From positions 1,703,501 to 1,767,500 of the forward strand of contig NZ_CP043488.1 in NCBI RefSeq assembly GCF_008330945.1: a stretch of DNA of 64,000 bases, in the 5' to 3' direction. Within the stretch, counting starts at the first letter, position 1; each line of letters opens with the position of its first letter. A program made the position numbers and the translations under genes. Shown piece after piece: positions 45,735 through 55,278 of the stretch. The stretch comes from Labrys sp. KNU-23 (GTDB taxonomy: Bacteria; Pseudomonadota; Alphaproteobacteria; Rhizobiales; Labraceae). The notes beneath the pieces are model-generated. The model saw nothing but the letters and a program-made list of their open reading frames with translations, was not told the origin of the DNA and made no database searches.

Positions 45735-45907
45735 CTGCGCTCCAGACAAGCCTGTCGAACGGCAGTCGGCTCAGGAATAGCTTTCGCAGGCGCTGGCGGG
45801 CCCCGCTGGTCATGCCCATAATGATCGTGTTGCACTCCCGACATCCACGAATGAGCCTGCCGGCAATCGCTCATGCCTTAGGTCAGATACCAGCGTCGCC
45901 AGGGCCT

Positions 45908-46603
45908 TCACCCAATTGGGCGCTGGATCTCCATTGCATATTTTGGCCGAGCGGCGATGAACTCATCGAAATGGGCCACGAGGAACTCGAGGTGAAGGTC
46001 CATAGCCTTTGCCGCCTCATCCGGATTATTGGTCCGGATCGCTTCTATGATAGCGCGATGTTGTTCTATCAAAGTCGGCGTATGTCTGGGTTGCAGCGTC
46101 AACTTCCGCGCTCGGTCCATGTGCACCTTGATATCGGCGATGATATCCCAAACTGCGGGACGGCCGGACGCGATTGCGATCAACTGATGCATCTCCTCGT
46201 CAAGGCGGTAGAGCTCCTCGAAATCACTGTTCGAGGCGGCAAGCTCCTGCCGCTTGAGATTGGCGTCAAGTTCTAGCAGCGATATCTCCGATCGCTTAAC
46301 GGCAGCGAGGCGAACCACCGCGCACTCAAGAGCCGAGCGTGCGAATTGGGCATCGATTACGAATTCGCGGCGGATCGGCGAAACGAATGTTCCCTGCTGG
46401 GGAATGACATCCACGAGTCCTTCGCTTTCCAGTCTCTTAAAAGCCTCGCGCACGGGCGTGCGACTGAATCCGAATTCGGTAGACAGGCGCGTTTCTGACA
46501 ATAGATCGCCAGGCTCGAACGTCAGATCAAGTATGCGCCGCTTGATCACGGTGTAGGCCTGCCCCGCAATGGGCTCTCGGCTTTGCCGTCGGTTGAATGC
46601 CAT
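45908..46603 (-). CDS. GntR-family (FadR/FCD) regulator
   Basis: A 231-residue GntR protein with an N-terminal winged HTH (AYTVIKRRILDLTFEPGDLLSETRLSTEFGFSRTPVREAFKRLESEGLVDVIPQQGTFVS) and an all-helical FCD ligand domain (LDEEMHQLIAIASGRPAVW, IIEAIRTNNPDEAAKAMDLHLEF), in which the metal-binding Asp/His positions are visible. ATG 46603 is used; the extension to 46690 has no support. It is divergent from the sugar importer operon and is probably its repressor, sensing a sugar acid. Confidence 0.9.
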   Translation of the reverse strand: MAFNRRQSREPIAGQAYTVIKRRILDLTFEPGDLLSETRLSTEFGFSRTPVREAFKRLESEGLVDVIPQQGTFVSPIRREFVIDAQFARSALECAVVRLAAVKRSEISLLELDANLKRQELAASNSDFEELYRLDEEMHQLIAIASGRPAVWDIIADIKVHMDRARKLTLQPRHTPTLIEQHRAIIEAIRTNNPDEAAKAMDLHLEFLVAHFDEFIAARPKYAMEIQRPIG

Positions 46604-46705
46604 CAGGGCGCATTCCCTCTTGGATCTGGAATTACAGCGATGTGACACATTCGCCCTTCGCTGTACACACGGCGTCAATTTCTCACCCATCTTCCTTCTT
46701 ACGTA

Positions 46706-46717
46706 CTTGTATACTAG
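46706..46717. promoter_or_regulatory. GntR-type operator candidate
   Basis: CTTGTATACTAG contains the TTGTATACNA core seen in FCD-type GntR sites, between the two divergent starts (46603 and 46836). Confidence 0.5.
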
Positions 46718-46835
46718 TAATCAAGCTGGTATGAAGCGCCTGTTCCACACGCGGTCCGGGCGGTGCCGACGACCGCTGATGCGACACGAAAAATTCGATA
46801 GCCGGTCCACGGCGTCATTTTGGGAGACTGAGGAA

Positions 46836-47753
46836 ATGCTCAAAAGATTGTTGCTGGCCGCCGTCAGCCTGGCGCTCTACGCCAGTGCCTCCTCAGCGGC
46901 CGAGCTCAAGAAGGTTGGCGTCACATTGGGGTCGCTTGGCAATCCGTTCTTCGTGTCGCAAGGCGACGCGGCGGTGGAGGCTGCCAGGAAGATCAATCCC
47001 AAGGCCGAAGTCACCGTGCTCGCCGCCGACTACGATCTGGGCAAGCAGTTCACTCAGATCGACAATTTCATTTCCGCCGGCGTTGATTTCATCTTGTTGA
47101 ACGCCGCGGATCCGCAGGCCATCGCGCCGGCCGTCAAGAAGGCTCAGGACGCAGGCATTCGCGTCATCGCCATCGGCGATATCGCCCAGGGATCCGACGC
47201 CGTCGTGATGACAGACAACACCCAGGCCGGCACCATTGCGTGCCAGTACCTGGTGGATAAGATCGGCGGCAAGGGCAAGGTCGTGATCGTCAACGGCCCC
47301 CAGGTTTCCTCAGTGGTAGCCCGTGTCAAGGGCTGCAAGGAAGTCCTGGCCAAATACCCCGACATCAAACTGCTGTCGGACGACCAGGACGCGAAGGGAT
47401 CGCGTGAAGGCGGCCTGGCTGTGATGCAGAGCCTGTTGACGCGCTTCGACCACATCGACGGCGTGTTCACCATCAATGACCCGACGGCCATCGGTGTCGA
47501 CCTTGCCGCCAAGCAGCTTGGCCGAAAGAAAATGATCATCACCTCAGTGGACGGCGCACCCGATATCGTGGCCGCGCTCCAGGCCGATACGCTGATCCAA
47601 GCCTCCGCCGCACAAGAGCCGCAGACCATGTCGATCAAAGGTATCGAACTCGGTATGGGGCTGATGGACGGCAAGAAACCAGCACAGACCACCATCCTGA
47701 TCCCTTCGACACTGGTCACGCGTGACAACGCAGCCGCCCACAAGGGCTGGTAG
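46836..47753 (+). CDS. Sugar-binding periplasmic protein 1 (RbsB family)
   Basis: A 305-residue peripla_BP_4 protein. ATG 46836 has GGGAGACTGAGGAA upstream and gives a Sec signal peptide cleaving after ASSA. Family blocks: KKVGVTLGSLGNPFFVSQGDAA, FISAGVDFILLNAADPQAIAPA, GVFTINDPTAIGVDLAA. The ligand is a sugar or polyol. It heads the operon, and a second receptor lies at its end (52846). Confidence 0.9.
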   Translation: MLKRLLLAAVSLALYASASSAAELKKVGVTLGSLGNPFFVSQGDAAVEAARKINPKAEVTVLAADYDLGKQFTQIDNFISAGVDFILLNAADPQAIAPAVKKAQDAGIRVIAIGDIAQGSDAVVMTDNTQAGTIACQYLVDKIGGKGKVVIVNGPQVSSVVARVKGCKEVLAKYPDIKLLSDDQDAKGSREGGLAVMQSLLTRFDHIDGVFTINDPTAIGVDLAAKQLGRKKMIITSVDGAPDIVAALQADTLIQASAAQEPQTMSIKGIELGMGLMDGKKPAQTTILIPSTLVTRDNAAAHKGW

Positions 47754-47878
47754 CAGCAGCGGCGCATCCATCGGTGCGGAGAACGACCGCGCCGATATAT
47801 TCCGTGCAAGCAAGCTCATGGCGCCGGCATCGGGGCGGCTTGCCATGCCGATTGCTCATCACCCCGAGGATGAACCGA

Positions 47879-48661
47879 ATGCAGCGAGAATTTGAAGGCA
47901 AATGCGTCTTCATCATGGGAGGCACCACCGGCATTGGTCGCGCCGCCGCGGAATTGCTGGCAGAGCGAGGGGCCAGGGTGGCGCTGTTCGGCAGCGACGT
48001 ATCGGCCGACCAGGCGGACGCCAATCTCGATGCGCTCCCCGAAGACATTCCCGTCTTCATCGGAGACGGTTCCCAGTCGGCAGAGGTCAGGGCCGCTGTC
48101 GAAAGGACGGTGCAGCAGTTCGGTGGCCTCGATATCCTGATCAACTCGGCAGCAGTGCATCCCTATGGCACGGCCCTCGAGACACCTGATCATGTCTGGG
48201 ATCGCGTCATGGGCGTGAACGTCAAGAGCGCCTATCTGACGGCTCATTTCGGCTTGCCGCACCTGATCGCGCGCGGAGGCGGTGCCATCGTCAACGTCGC
48301 CTCCAACCAGGGCAGCGCCAATACCGCCGGTCTCTCAGCCTATGCCACCAGCAAAGGCGCTTTACTCGCGTTCACGCGCACGCTTGCCATCGATTTCGGC
48401 ATGCACAATATCCGCGCCAACTCCGTCAGCCCTGGCCCGATCGATACCCCGCTCCTGCGCATCGCCGCCGAAAAATTCGGGAAAGGCCGTGACAGGCAGG
48501 CAGTCTATGGCGAATGGAGCGAGAGCGTGCCGATCCGACGCATCGGCATGCCGCGTGAAATCGCCGAGGTGATCGCCTTCCTCGCCAGCGACCGCGCCAG
48601 CTATGTCACCGGCGCCGATTATGCCGCCGATGGCGGCCTTCTGGCCAAGCTCGGTTTTTGA
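47879..48661 (+). CDS. SDR-family oxidoreductase (sugar operon)
   Basis: About 260 residues of a classical SDR: FIMGGTTGIGRAAAELLA, INSAAVHPYG (NSA-type motif instead of NNAG), Ser in VASNQGSANTAG, Tyr-X3-Lys as YATSK and YVTGADYAADGG at the C-terminus. It probably oxidises a sugar to the acid or keto sugar. ATG 47879 is used; ATG 47870 is close by and possible. Next gene begins 10 bp after its stop. Confidence 0.88.
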   Translation: MQREFEGKCVFIMGGTTGIGRAAAELLAERGARVALFGSDVSADQADANLDALPEDIPVFIGDGSQSAEVRAAVERTVQQFGGLDILINSAAVHPYGTALETPDHVWDRVMGVNVKSAYLTAHFGLPHLIARGGGAIVNVASNQGSANTAGLSAYATSKGALLAFTRTLAIDFGMHNIRANSVSPGPIDTPLLRIAAEKFGKGRDRQAVYGEWSESVPIRRIGMPREIAEVIAFLASDRASYVTGADYAADGGLLAKLGF

Positions 48662-48670
48662 GGCATTGCC

Positions 48671-49879
48671 ATGACCGATTTTCCTGATTTCCGATCCCGA
48701 ACCTTCCTGCTTGACCACATCGACAAGGCCATGGGCTTCTATCACCCGGTGGCGCTCGATCCCTCCGGCGGCTTCTACAACGTTTTCTCCAATGATGGCG
48801 CGGTGCTCGATGCCCGCACACGCAGCCTGGTCAGTTCCTGCCGCTTCCTCTTCATCCATGCCAATGCCTACCGCCTGTTCGGTCGCACGGAGAACCGCGA
48901 CGCGGCGCGCCACGGCCTGCAATTTCTGCTCGAACAGCACCGCATACCGCAGACCCTCGGCTATCGCTGGCAGTTCGATTTCGAGCAGGGCAAGCGCAGC
49001 AAGGAAGACAGCCGCAACATCACCTATGGCTTCAGCTTCGTGGTGCTGGCTTTCGCCAGTGCCCTCAAGGCGGGTCTGCCGGAGGCGGCTGGCTGGCTGG
49101 ACGAAGTGGTGGAGGTGATGGAGCACCGGATCTACGAGCCCGAGGCCGGCCTCTATGCCGATGAAGCAAGTGCCGACTGGGCGATCACACGCGCCTATCG
49201 TGGCCAGAACGCCAACATGCATGCCTGCGAAGCCATGCTCGCTGCCTACGAGGCCACCGGCAAGACCTGGTATCTGGACCGTGCCGACGACATCGCGCAT
49301 GCCATTTCGGTCAGGCAGGCCAGCCTCGCACCGCTCGACCAGGTCTGGGAACACTTCAAGCCAGATTGGTCTCTCGATGCGGACTACAATTTCAACGACA
49401 ACGCCGACGGCTATCGGCCCTGGGGTTACCTCGCCGGCCATCAGACGGAATGGTCGAAGCTCCTTTTGATGCTCGACCGCCATCGCCCGACCGACTGGCA
49501 TGTCGAACGCGCCCGCTCGCTGTTTGACCGCACGCTGGCGGCCGTCTGGGACGAAGAGCACGGCGGGATGCTCTATTCCTATGGGCACGACGGCAGGATC
49601 TATGACGACTCCAAGCAGCAATGGGTACATGCCGAGACAATCGCAGCCGCAGCCCATCTGGCCGCTAAAACAGGCGATCAGTGCTACTGGAATTGGTACG
49701 ACCGTCTCTGGCGCTTCATCTGGCAAAATTTTGCCGATCATACGCATGGCGGCTGGTATCGCGCCCTGAAGGCCGACAACACCCTCGCCACGGCCGAGCG
49801 CGGCATCCCCGAGCCGGACTACCATAATATGGGAGCTTGCGCCGAAATCCTCACCCTCATCGACGATATCCGGCCATGA
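48671..49879 (+). CDS. AGE-family sugar 2-epimerase
   Basis: A 402-residue N-acylglucosamine-2-epimerase-family protein with the (alpha/alpha)6 barrel pattern and repeated aromatic/His motifs: FYNVFSNDGAVLDARTRSLVSSCRFLFIHA, RAYRGQNANMHACEAMLAAYEATG, YRPWGYLAGHQTEWSKLLLML, QWVHAETIAAAAHLA. Members epimerise GlcNAc, mannose or cellobiose, or isomerise aldose/ketose. Catalytic-type His residues in NMHAC, AGHQTEW and WVHAE are present. Its stop overlaps the next ATG. Confidence 0.87.
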   Translation: MTDFPDFRSRTFLLDHIDKAMGFYHPVALDPSGGFYNVFSNDGAVLDARTRSLVSSCRFLFIHANAYRLFGRTENRDAARHGLQFLLEQHRIPQTLGYRWQFDFEQGKRSKEDSRNITYGFSFVVLAFASALKAGLPEAAGWLDEVVEVMEHRIYEPEAGLYADEASADWAITRAYRGQNANMHACEAMLAAYEATGKTWYLDRADDIAHAISVRQASLAPLDQVWEHFKPDWSLDADYNFNDNADGYRPWGYLAGHQTEWSKLLLMLDRHRPTDWHVERARSLFDRTLAAVWDEEHGGMLYSYGHDGRIYDDSKQQWVHAETIAAAAHLAAKTGDQCYWNWYDRLWRFIWQNFADHTHGGWYRALKADNTLATAERGIPEPDYHNMGACAEILTLIDDIRP

Positions 49880-51015
49880 AGATCACCGCGCTCACGCCGT
49901 TCCTGTGCTACAGCCCCGTCTCCGACCTCGTGTTCGTCAAGGTCGAGACCGATGAGCCCGGTATCTTCGGATGGGGCGAATGTTCCCTTCCGAGCAAGCC
50001 CCATGGTGTCAGCGGCGCCGTTCGGGATCTCGAGAAGCTCATCTTGGGTGCCGATCCCGAACGGGTCGAGTGGATCTGGCAGCGCATGTACCGCCATGCC
50101 TATTGGCGCGGCGGCCCGATCCAGACCAGTGCGCTCTCCGGCGTCGATATGGCCTTGTGGGATATTCGCGGCAAGATTCACAACCGCTCCGTCAGTTCAC
50201 TGCTGGGCGGCCCTGTACGCGATCGCATCAAGGCTTACGCCAATCTCGGCCTATCGACCTCGCCCGAGGAGTTCCGCGAGAGGGTTCACGTCGCCCTCGA
50301 GATGGGTTTCAAGGCCGTCAAGATCTACCCCCTGCCCAACGTCGCACCCACAGAAGGCCGAGCCGCCATCCGCCAGATTGTGGCCTGTTGCGAGGCCGTG
50401 CGAGACACCCTCGGCGACGAGCTCGATTTCGCCATCGACATGCACGGCAAGCCGAGCGCTTCACTGGCCATCGCCATCGAGGCAGCCGTGCGCCACACCG
50501 GGCCGCTGTGGATCGAGGAGCCGGTACCCTCCGAATCCAACGAGGCGCTGGAGCGGCTTTCTCAGCATTCGGCCACGCCGATCGGAGTTGGCGAAAGACT
50601 TTTCACCCGCTGGGCCTTTCGACCCATCCTGGAGAATGAATGGGCTGGGATCATTCAACCCGACGTCGCCAATGCCGGCGGCATCAGCGAAATGGTGCGC
50701 ATCGCGGCGCTTGCCGAAATGTATGGGGTGACCTTCGCGCCGCACAATCCCAACGGCCCCGTTCAGGCCTCCGCCAGCCTCGCTGTCGCGGCCTACGCCC
50801 AAAACTTCGCCATGTTGGAAACGCGCCACACCAATCTTGAATGGACCGGCAAGCTGAGCAGCTATGTGCCCTGCGTCGATCGGGACGGCTACCTCGCCAT
50901 GCCCGCCGGCATTGGGCTCGGCATCGAGATCGACGAAGGTTTTCTCAAGAGCCAGGACACCGGCCAATGGATTCCAGAGGCCTTTCGCGCCGATGGGTCG
51001 ATCGCGGATTGGTAG
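49876..51015 (+). CDS. Enolase-superfamily sugar-acid dehydratase
   Basis: A 379-residue mandelate racemase/muconate lactonizing-family protein of the galactonate-dehydratase type. The TIM barrel has KIYP in AVKIYPLPN, metal ligands Asp in FAIDMHGK, Glu in LWIEEPVP and Glu in GVGERLF, and the base-type His in FAPHNPNGP. Likely dehydrates an aldonate. It overlaps the epimerase stop (ATGA). The sugar acid is unknown. Confidence 0.85.
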   Translation: MKITALTPFLCYSPVSDLVFVKVETDEPGIFGWGECSLPSKPHGVSGAVRDLEKLILGADPERVEWIWQRMYRHAYWRGGPIQTSALSGVDMALWDIRGKIHNRSVSSLLGGPVRDRIKAYANLGLSTSPEEFRERVHVALEMGFKAVKIYPLPNVAPTEGRAAIRQIVACCEAVRDTLGDELDFAIDMHGKPSASLAIAIEAAVRHTGPLWIEEPVPSESNEALERLSQHSATPIGVGERLFTRWAFRPILENEWAGIIQPDVANAGGISEMVRIAALAEMYGVTFAPHNPNGPVQASASLAVAAYAQNFAMLETRHTNLEWTGKLSSYVPCVDRDGYLAMPAGIGLGIEIDEGFLKSQDTGQWIPEAFRADGSIADW

Positions 51016-51019
51016 CGCC

Positions 51020-51790
51020 ATGACACAGTCCCAGCCCCTTCTCGAAGCCCGCAACATCATCAAGCGCTTCGGCGGAATCGAAGCCCTGCGCGGCGCCAAT
51101 TTCTCGATCTTTCCCGGTGAGGTCGTGGCGCTGATGGGCGACAACGGCGCAGGCAAGTCGACGCTGGTCAAGACCATGTGTGGCGCACTCCAGCCCACCG
51201 AGGGCGAGATTCTGTTCGAGGGCTACCCCGTTCACTTCACGACGCCGAAGGACGCCCAGGCCGCCGGCATGGAGACGGTCTATCAGGACCTCGCCATGGC
51301 GCCAGATCTCGATGCCTCGGCCAATCTATTCCTGGGCCGCGAAATCCCGCGCAAGGGGCTCTTCGGCCGACTCGGCTTCCTCGACAACAAGCGCATGCGG
51401 GAAAAGACACGGGAGGCCCTGGCATCGATGTCGGTGCAGCTCAAGAGCATCGATGCGCCGATTTCAACCCTCTCGGGCGGCCAGCGCCAGAGCGTCGCGG
51501 TGGTGAGGGCCGTGACCTGGGCCGACAAGCTCGTGATCATGGATGAGCCGACGGCGGCGCTTGGCGTGGTGCAGACCCGGGCGGTGCTCGACCTCATCGG
51601 GCGGGTGAAAGCGTCAGGACGAGCGGTGATCATCATCAGCCACAACGTGCCGGACGTGATGGCCGTCGCTGATCGTGTCGAGGTTTTCCGCCTCGGCCGG
51701 CGTACGGCACGCTTCGCCGGCGAGGACATGACCATGGAAAACATCGTCGGTGCCATTACGGGCGCAATCGTCAATGAGACACAGGCATGA
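51020..51790 (+). CDS. Sugar ABC importer, single-domain ATPase
   Basis: A 256-residue CUT2-like ATPase: Walker A MGDNGAGKSTLVK, signature TLSGGQRQSVAVVRAV, Walker B LVIMDEPTAAL, H-loop IISHNVPDV. Unlike RbsA/XylG (about 500 residues, two nucleotide-binding domains) it has a single domain, so a homodimer is expected. Its stop overlaps the permease start (ATGA). Confidence 0.9.
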   Translation: MTQSQPLLEARNIIKRFGGIEALRGANFSIFPGEVVALMGDNGAGKSTLVKTMCGALQPTEGEILFEGYPVHFTTPKDAQAAGMETVYQDLAMAPDLDASANLFLGREIPRKGLFGRLGFLDNKRMREKTREALASMSVQLKSIDAPISTLSGGQRQSVAVVRAVTWADKLVIMDEPTAALGVVQTRAVLDLIGRVKASGRAVIIISHNVPDVMAVADRVEVFRLGRRTARFAGEDMTMENIVGAITGAIVNETQA

Positions 51791-52770
51791 CCGACAGTCC
51801 CACACCCGCCCTCACCGGCATTGCGACACTGCTCGGCGGCCCGGTCCGGATCGTGCTGATCCTGGCCCTCATCGTCGTCGCCTTTTCGATCGCCCGCTTC
51901 GATGCCTTCGCCAGTTTTGCCAACATCCGCAATATTGGCATGGCCGCATCCATCCTGCTGGTGATGGCGGTCGGCGCGACTTATGTCATCACCACGGCAG
52001 GCGTCGATCTTTCGGTCGGCGCAGTATTGGTCTTCTCGGGCGTGATCGCCGCCCAGGTGATGCAATATCTCGGCGGCGAAGGATGGGGCGCGGCTCTCGC
52101 CGGTCTCATCGCTGCCTGCCTCGCTGGCTTGGTCTGGGGAATGATCAACGGGCTCCTCGTCGCCAAGGCGAGGATCCCAGCGCTGGTCGCGACGCTCGGC
52201 ACCATGGGTGCGGCCCAAGGGCTGGCGTGGATCATTGCGGGCGAAGATCTCAAGGACGTGCCCCTCGAACTCGGCGATAATGTGGGTGTCGGCGACATCT
52301 ACGGCGTGCCGGTACTGGTGATCATCGCAGCACTTGTGACGCTGATCGGGGGCATCTGGCTGAGCCGAACGCGCTTCGGCCGACATACGAGGGCCATAGG
52401 CTCCAATCCGCTTGCTGCCCGCGAGATGGGTATTTCCGTCGATCGGCATCTCATCAAAGTCTACGCCCTTGCCGGCCTGCTCTCGGGTTTTGCCGGCCTG
52501 CTTTCGCTGGCTCGCTATGGATCCACCACGATCTCGGGTCACGCCACCGACAATCTCAGCGTGATCGCCGCCGTCGTCATCGGCGGCACGAGTCTCTTCG
52601 GCGGCCGCGGCAGCGTTTTCGGAACGGCGGTCGGCGTGCTCATCCCGGCCACGCTCGAAAACGGCCTGATCATGGTCAGCCTCAACACCTTCTGGCGCGA
52701 CGTCATGGTCGGTGTCGTGCTCGTCCTCGCCGTCTACCTCGACCAGATCGGCCGGCGGGCGGCGCGCTGA
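51787..52770 (+). CDS. Sugar ABC importer, permease (RbsC family)
   Basis: A 327-residue CUT2 permease with about nine helices and family blocks AASILLVMAVGATYVITTAGVDLSVGA and GLLSLARYGSTTISGHATDNLSVIAAVVIGGTSLFGGRG. It overlaps the ATPase stop and completes the importer together with one of the two binding proteins. Confidence 0.92.
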   Translation: MTDSPTPALTGIATLLGGPVRIVLILALIVVAFSIARFDAFASFANIRNIGMAASILLVMAVGATYVITTAGVDLSVGAVLVFSGVIAAQVMQYLGGEGWGAALAGLIAACLAGLVWGMINGLLVAKARIPALVATLGTMGAAQGLAWIIAGEDLKDVPLELGDNVGVGDIYGVPVLVIIAALVTLIGGIWLSRTRFGRHTRAIGSNPLAAREMGISVDRHLIKVYALAGLLSGFAGLLSLARYGSTTISGHATDNLSVIAAVVIGGTSLFGGRGSVFGTAVGVLIPATLENGLIMVSLNTFWRDVMVGVVLVLAVYLDQIGRRAAR

Positions 52771-52771
52771 A

Positions 52772-52810
52772 GACAGCCGCGGGCAAGGGCAGGTCCGCGG
52801 CTGTCTCTTT
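52772..52810 (+). terminator. Strong hairpin between permease and second receptor
   Basis: An 11-bp perfect stem (GACAGCCGCGG / CCGCGGCTGTC) with a 12-nt loop, followed by a short TCTTT. It lies between the permease stop and the second binding-protein gene. It may be a partial terminator or protect upstream mRNA ends. Confidence 0.65.
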
Positions 52811-52845
52811 CGATTGCCCCCATAATCCCAGGGAGTTCAAAACCG

Positions 52846-53799
52846 ATGAAACGCCTCTTCTTGCTGACTTCCGCTGCCTTGGCCAGCCTGGTCCTGACAT
52901 CGGCCGCGCAGGCCGAAAATACCATCGCGTTCATTCCGGGTGTGGGCGGCGACGCTTATTACGGCTCGGTCCAATGCGGCATCGAGGCCGCCGCCAAGAA
53001 GCGCGGTGCCAAGGTGGAAACGCAAGCGCCGAAATCCTTCGATCCGGCCGCCCAGATCCCAATCCTCGAGGCGATGATCGCCAAGAAGCCCAACGCCATC
53101 GTGATCGCCCCGACGGACGGAAAGGCCCTATTCGGGCCGCTCAAGAAGGCAGCCGATCAGGGCATCAAGATCGTGCTTGTCGACACCACGCTGGAAGATT
53201 CCTCGATCGCCGCCTCGGAGGTTTCCTCCGACAATATCGAGGCGGGCCGGGTCGCCGGCCAGGAATTGCTCAAGCTCCTGAAGGGCAAGAAGGGCTCGGT
53301 CATCACCGTCAATCTCAGCCCAGGCGTTTCAACCACGGACGATCGCGAGAAGGGCTTTGCCGAAGTGATCAAGGCGGCCGGCCTGACCTATCTCGGCCAA
53401 CAATATTCCAACAACTCTGTTCAGAAGGCCGACCAGATCATCTCGGCGACGCTGTTGTCCAACCCGGATCTGGAAGGCATCTTCTCCACGGCAGCTTTTA
53501 ATACCGAAGGTGCAGTCGCCGCCCTGCGGGCAGCCAAGAAGACCAAGGACGTTGCCATCGTTGGATTCAACGCCAACCCGCCCGGCATCGATGAACTCAA
53601 GAAGGGCCTCGTCGCCGCCCAGGTGGTCCTCAAACCGTATGACGAAGGCAAGTCAGCGGGAGAGCAAGCTTTGAACGCGCTGGAAGGCAAGACGGTCGAA
53701 AAGAAGCTGAGCACGGGTTCCACAGTTGCAACCAGGGACAACCTCAACGATCCGGCTGTTGCCAAATATGTCTACAGTTTCACCTGTCCGGTCGAGTAG
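52846..53799 (+). CDS. Sugar-binding periplasmic protein 2 (RbsB family)
   Basis: A 317-residue peripla_BP_4 protein with Sec signal ALASLVLTSAAQA-E, NTIAFIPGVGGDAYYGSVQCGIEAAAKKRG, EAMIAKKPNAIVIAPTDGKALFGPL and VSTTDDREKGFAEV. ATG 52846 has AGGGAG upstream. Distinct in sequence from the receptor at 46836, so it may feed a different ligand to the same permease. Confidence 0.9.
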   Translation: MKRLFLLTSAALASLVLTSAAQAENTIAFIPGVGGDAYYGSVQCGIEAAAKKRGAKVETQAPKSFDPAAQIPILEAMIAKKPNAIVIAPTDGKALFGPLKKAADQGIKIVLVDTTLEDSSIAASEVSSDNIEAGRVAGQELLKLLKGKKGSVITVNLSPGVSTTDDREKGFAEVIKAAGLTYLGQQYSNNSVQKADQIISATLLSNPDLEGIFSTAAFNTEGAVAALRAAKKTKDVAIVGFNANPPGIDELKKGLVAAQVVLKPYDEGKSAGEQALNALEGKTVEKKLSTGSTVATRDNLNDPAVAKYVYSFTCPVE

Positions 53800-54258
53800 G
53801 CTGATCTGTGCCATCACGAACCACATTGACAGACGTGCTCCTCAGCAAGCTCGCGACTTCCGGCAGCAATAAGAAAGCGGCGTAAATTCCACCTCGGGGT
53901 CCGCTTCGGTGGACCCCGGTATTTTCTATCGGAGGCCAGCATCCCCTCCCCAACGACGTGCCGTTTGTCGGAGAATTCTTCGCAAGCGCCGAGGTTGCGA
54001 TGGCAATAGGCCTATCCGGCTCCTCGAGCCGCCAGCCGAAGCGGATTGAGACCATCCCGGCACGGGGCCGAAATCATCGCGTTTTCTGGCCCGGACTAGC
54101 TAAGATCATGACCGGCATCGGGCCTGCAATCCGTGAGACCGGGCCTGAACATTTCAAGACGGGCATACCGTGTCGAGACTGAGCGATCATGCCTGCTGCG
54201 GCTCCCGTACCTCGCTCATCGGTACTGTCAACGTCAGGCGATGCTCGATCAGACCGCT
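53800..54258. other. Intergenic region with terminator
   Basis: 459 bp after the second receptor. It holds the hairpin at 53895-53925. No gene is credible; the small frames at 53958-54182 lack ribosome-binding sites and motifs. Confidence 0.45.
53895..53925 (+). terminator. Rho-independent terminator
   Basis: An 8-bp stem (CGGGGTCC / GGACCCCG) with an 8-nt loop followed by GTATTTTC; ends the sugar operon about 95 bp after its last stop. Confidence 0.65.
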
Positions 54259-55263
54259 TCAATGGTGGCGGCCGATCTCGCGCCAGCGGCTGGGCGACAT
54301 ACCCTCCCATTCACGGAAAGCACGATAAAAGGAAGTGGTATCTTGATAGCCTAGCAGGCAGGCAACCTCGTCAATGTCCGTCGTTGGGTCAGTCAGGAGA
54401 TGACGGCCAAGATCGCGCCGTGCCTCGGTTAGTACGTCGCGGAAAGTCGAGCCCTCTTCGGCAATGCGCCGCTGCAGAGTCCGGTCGCTCATGCCGAGTT
54501 GCTTCGCGACATCGGCGAGGCCCGGTTGGCCGCTTGCCAGGCAACGCTTCAACACGATCTTGACCTGTTCGGAAACAGAGCTCAGAACCTCGAGCTCGCC
54601 GAGAGCCGCGCTGAGCGCCGGCGTTAACATCTCGAGCATCTCCGGATTGTGGCCCGGGAACGGCCGGTCAAGATCGGCAGCGTCGAGCACCAGCAGGTCG
54701 CGCGGTGCTCCGGTACGGATCGTGCAGCCGAAGTAGTCCGTGTGGGTGGCGCTGACCGGCCCGGGTCGGGTCAAATCAAGCCGGCGCGGTATGATGGCTC
54801 GTCCTGTGGCGCGCCGACCCAGTTCCACTAGCGTCGCGAAGGTGATGTCGATCGAGATCGCGGGCTCGGCCTCCAGGGCGAAAGGCCACTCAACGGAGAT
54901 GATGCAATCTCCATTGGTCTCGACGACATGTAATTGCTCCGGCGTACACAGGCGCTTGAAGCGGGAGAGCCGGGTCAGCCCGTCACGGTAATCGCGGGCG
55001 TAGAAGGCAGCGAGACTCGACGGCGGATGAACCGCCGTATCGACAGCCTGCACCATGCGGATGCCGAGCGCGGGATCGCGAGACAAATCCGCCATCGCCT
55101 GCATCAGCGTAAAATACTGCGCCGTGGTGACAAAGGCCTGCTCACCAAGATGGAGCGTTGCGGGCAACCGCGCCTGCCGCAGCAGGGCCGCCGGTCGGAT
55201 GCTAAATTGTTCAGCCGCCCGCCAGAAGGCCTGGGGTACCTTGCATCTGTCGATCTGCGCCAT
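54259..55263 (-). CDS. AraC-family regulator (OruR-like)
   Basis: A 334-residue regulator with an arabinose-binding-like N-terminal domain (PQAFWRAAEQFSIRPAALLRQARLPATLH) and a C-terminal AraC HTH (QPGLADVAKQLGMSDRTLQRRIAEEGSTFRDVLTEARRDLGRHLL...VACLLGYQDTTSFYRAFREWEGMSPSRWR). It starts 15 bp after the SDR stop on the same strand, so the two are one operon. Effector unknown. Confidence 0.9.
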   Translation of the reverse strand: MAQIDRCKVPQAFWRAAEQFSIRPAALLRQARLPATLHLGEQAFVTTAQYFTLMQAMADLSRDPALGIRMVQAVDTAVHPPSSLAAFYARDYRDGLTRLSRFKRLCTPEQLHVVETNGDCIISVEWPFALEAEPAISIDITFATLVELGRRATGRAIIPRRLDLTRPGPVSATHTDYFGCTIRTGAPRDLLVLDAADLDRPFPGHNPEMLEMLTPALSAALGELEVLSSVSEQVKIVLKRCLASGQPGLADVAKQLGMSDRTLQRRIAEEGSTFRDVLTEARRDLGRHLLTDPTTDIDEVACLLGYQDTTSFYRAFREWEGMSPSRWREIGRHH

Positions 55264-55278
55264 CCATCGCGTCTCCTC

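Noticed and set aside
48362..49825. 487-residue minus-strand open frame opposite SDR and epimerase genes
   Set aside because: Spans two well-supported plus-strand genes; no recognisable domain.
53958..54182. 74-residue open frame after the sugar operon
   Set aside because: No motif or translation signal on either strand.
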